From contig JAFLSP010000127.1 in NCBI GenBank assembly GCA_022510885.1, positions 1 to 5,252 of the forward strand: DNA of 5,252 nucleotides, given 5' to 3'. This document shows, piece after piece, positions 4,135 to 5,252 of this stretch; positions within the stretch are counted from its first letter, which is position 1, and every line of letters begins with the position of its first letter. The notes below the pieces were generated by a model. That model worked only from the letters and a program-made list of their open reading frames with translations, was not told where the DNA came from and did no database searches. Made by a program: the position numbers and the translations under genes. This stretch comes from Treponema sp. GTDB lineage: Bacteria > Spirochaetota > Spirochaetia > Treponematales > Treponemataceae.

Positions 4135-5175
4135 CTACCGCCTCCCGAACGCCTCTAGGTTGGCAAGCCCGCGCTTGAACTGCGGGATGCGCGCCTGCGC
4201 CGTCGTGTCCCAGCCGCTGCGGTCGCCGCGGCGCAAGAGGTGGTACGCCACGCCCGCAATCATCGCGCCGTTGTCGCCGCACAGCGAGAGCGGCGGGAAC
4301 ACGCAGGTGATGTCCGTCCGCTCCGCGAGCAGCGCGCGCAGCCGCGAGTTTGCCGCCACGCCGCCGCCGGCGACCACCGTCTTCAGCCCCGTGTCCTCCA
4401 CCGCGCGGAACAGGCGGCTCGTGAGCGTGCGGCAGGCCGTCTCCTGGAACGCGGCGCAGATGTTCTCGCTCGTCATCTCGTAGCCCGGGTTCAGGAACTG
4501 CGCCGCCTGGTGGATGACCGCCGTCTTGAGTCCCGAAAACGACACGTCGTAGCGGTGTTCGCCGCGCTTGTCCAATTTTGGCACGGGGAACGTGAACGCG
4601 CGCGCGTCGCCCTTCTTCGCAAGGTTGTCAACAATCACGCCGCCGGGATAGCCAAGCCCGTAGAATTTCGCCACCTTGTCGAAGGCCTCGCCCACGCTGT
4701 CGTCCATCGTCGTGCCGAGGATTTCCCAGTCGTCAAAGCCGCTCACGCGCGCGATAATCGAATGCCCGCCGCTCACGAGCAGCCCCAGGTACGGATACGG
4801 AATGTCCTCCTGCAAATGCGCCGCGTAGAGATGGCCGAGCATGTGGTTCACGGCGACGAAAGGCTTGCCGAGGCTCCAGGCGAGCGTCTTGCCGAAGGTC
4901 AGCCCGACGAGGAGGCTTCCCATCAGCCCGGGGCGGTTCGTCGCCGCCACCGCGTCCACCCCGTCCGCCGCCAGCCCCGCCTCCGCGAGCGCGCGCCGCG
5001 CCACGGGCAGAATCCACTCCGCGTGCTTGCGGCTCGCAATCTCCGGCACCACGCCCTCGTACACCTGATGGAAGGGAATCTGCGTGGCGACGACGTTGCT
5101 CAGAATCCGCTTCCCGTCCTCCACGACCGCGCACGCCGTCTCGTCGCAGGAGGTCTCAATGCCCAGCACCTTCAT
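4135..5175 (-). CDS. tsaD: tRNA N6-adenosine threonylcarbamoyltransferase TsaD (Kae1/Gcp/YgjD family)
   Basis: TsaD transfers the threonylcarbamoyl group from threonylcarbamoyl-AMP to A37 of tRNAs reading ANN codons. In bacteria it works in the cytosol with TsaB and TsaE, whose genes are not in this window. From ATG 5175 the protein has 346 residues, the normal size. Visible motifs are GIETSCDET (5-13), the metal-binding HMLGH (His111 and His115), SGGH (135-138), GEAFDK (162-167), YPGG (176-179), SFSGLKT (212-218), GGGVAANSRLR (270-280) and CGDNGAMIA (299-307), whose Asp301 should be the third metal ligand. Two departures from the common wording are TNRPGL in place of the usual T-x-GPGL and Leu in place of Glu in HMEGH; I recall similar variants in spirochaetes. 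The in-frame TTG at 5181 would add only MC, and neither start has a Shine-Dalgarno. First gene of the tsaD-DUF456-DUF4954 operon. Confidence 0.95.
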   Translation of the reverse strand: MKVLGIETSCDETACAVVEDGKRILSNVVATQIPFHQVYEGVVPEIASRKHAEWILPVARRALAEAGLAADGVDAVAATNRPGLMGSLLVGLTFGKTLAWSLGKPFVAVNHMLGHLYAAHLQEDIPYPYLGLLVSGGHSIIARVSGFDDWEILGTTMDDSVGEAFDKVAKFYGLGYPGGVIVDNLAKKGDARAFTFPVPKLDKRGEHRYDVSFSGLKTAVIHQAAQFLNPGYEMTSENICAAFQETACRTLTSRLFRAVEDTGLKTVVAGGGVAANSRLRALLAERTDITCVFPPLSLCGDNGAMIAGVAYHLLRRGDRSGWDTTAQARIPQFKRGLANLEAFGRR

Positions 5176-5182
5176 GCACAAG

Positions 5183-5191
5183 AGTATACCA
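5183..5191 (-). promoter_or_regulatory. Extended -10 promoter of tsaD, placed for a leaderless mRNA
   Basis: The minus strand reads TGGTATACT from 5191 to 5183: a TGn extension plus TATACT (5 of 6 to consensus). The A of ATG 5175 lies eight bases downstream, within the usual distance for transcription start. No -35 match is visible at 17 or 18 bases, which is common for extended -10 promoters. No Shine-Dalgarno precedes the ATG, which supports a leaderless transcript. Confidence 0.45.
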
Positions 5192-5204
5192 CAAAAACCC
5201 GCAA

Positions 5205-5216
5205 TGCGCTAGCGCA
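5205..5216. repeat. Perfect 12-bp palindrome upstream of tsaD
   Basis: TGCGCTAGCGCA is fully self-complementary. It contains the TAG stop of the possible upstream gene (5209-5211) and lies about where a -35 box of the tsaD promoter would be. It could be an operator or a weak hairpin ahead of the TTTTT at 5193-5197. A chance GC-rich palindrome is also possible. Confidence 0.35.
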
Positions 5217-5252
5217 GCATGGACGGCGTGGCAAAGCGGTAGCCCTGCGCCG
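5209..5252 (-). CDS. Possible 3' end of a minus-strand gene upstream of tsaD (partial)
   Basis: Reading from the right edge on the minus strand gives AQGYRFATPSMLR followed by TAG at 5211-5209. The reading is open to the edge, its codons are GC-rich like the neighbouring genes, and the mixed composition looks like a protein C-terminus. It would end 33 bases before the tsaD ATG on the same strand. Thirteen residues do not allow a family call. The promoter at 5183-5191 suggests tsaD can be transcribed independently of it. Confidence 0.4.
   Translation of the reverse strand, partial: AQGYRFATPSMLR

Overview
The window most resembles a GC-rich, host- or gut-associated spirochaete of the Treponema type. 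Three things point that way. The TsaD protein carries the wording I associate with treponemal TsaD (ATQIPFH, TNRPGLMGSLLVGL, IPYPYLGLLVSGGHSII). A large DUF4954 left-handed beta-helix protein is present, a family I know mainly from Bacteroidetes and Treponema. An HU-like protein with a DUF4469 Ig-fold tail is also present. Coding DNA is GC-rich, while the leader at about 205-345 is AT-rich. The taxonomic call comes from recalled family wording, not from a search.

Layout. Bases 1-39 may be the last 12 codons of a plus-strand gene. Bases 40-580 hold no convincing protein gene but are dense in structure. At 87-170 there is an array of four 18-bp imperfect palindromes at an exact 22-bp period. 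A 9-bp-stem hairpin (171-203) abuts it, followed by two long A-tracts and a weak promoter candidate. After that come a 16-codon mini-ORF with a near-perfect Shine-Dalgarno (338-388) and a chain of hairpins (365-547), some with interchangeable arms. The plus-strand HU/DUF4469 gene occupies 581-1354. A long hairpin without a U-tract (1383-1414) lies between it and the convergent minus-strand operon.

The minus-strand operon reads tsaD (5175 to 4135), a DUF456 membrane protein (4133 to 3615), then the DUF4954 protein (3591 to 1426). The first two genes are one base apart and the last two are 23 bases apart, so co-transcription and translational coupling are likely. tsaD has an extended -10 box placed so that its mRNA could be leaderless. 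The right edge (5209-5252) may hold the C-terminus of another minus-strand gene.

How it fits together. The operon joins a universal tRNA-modification enzyme (t6A synthesis) to a small membrane protein and a large cytosolic beta-helix protein, both of unknown function. The least explained part is the 540-base leader. It looks like a multi-element regulatory region for the HU-like gene: an operator-type array, curved DNA, a leader peptide and switchable hairpins. It could also be the decayed remains of a small peptide/RNA module. Nothing in the sequence proves a new defence or mobile system.
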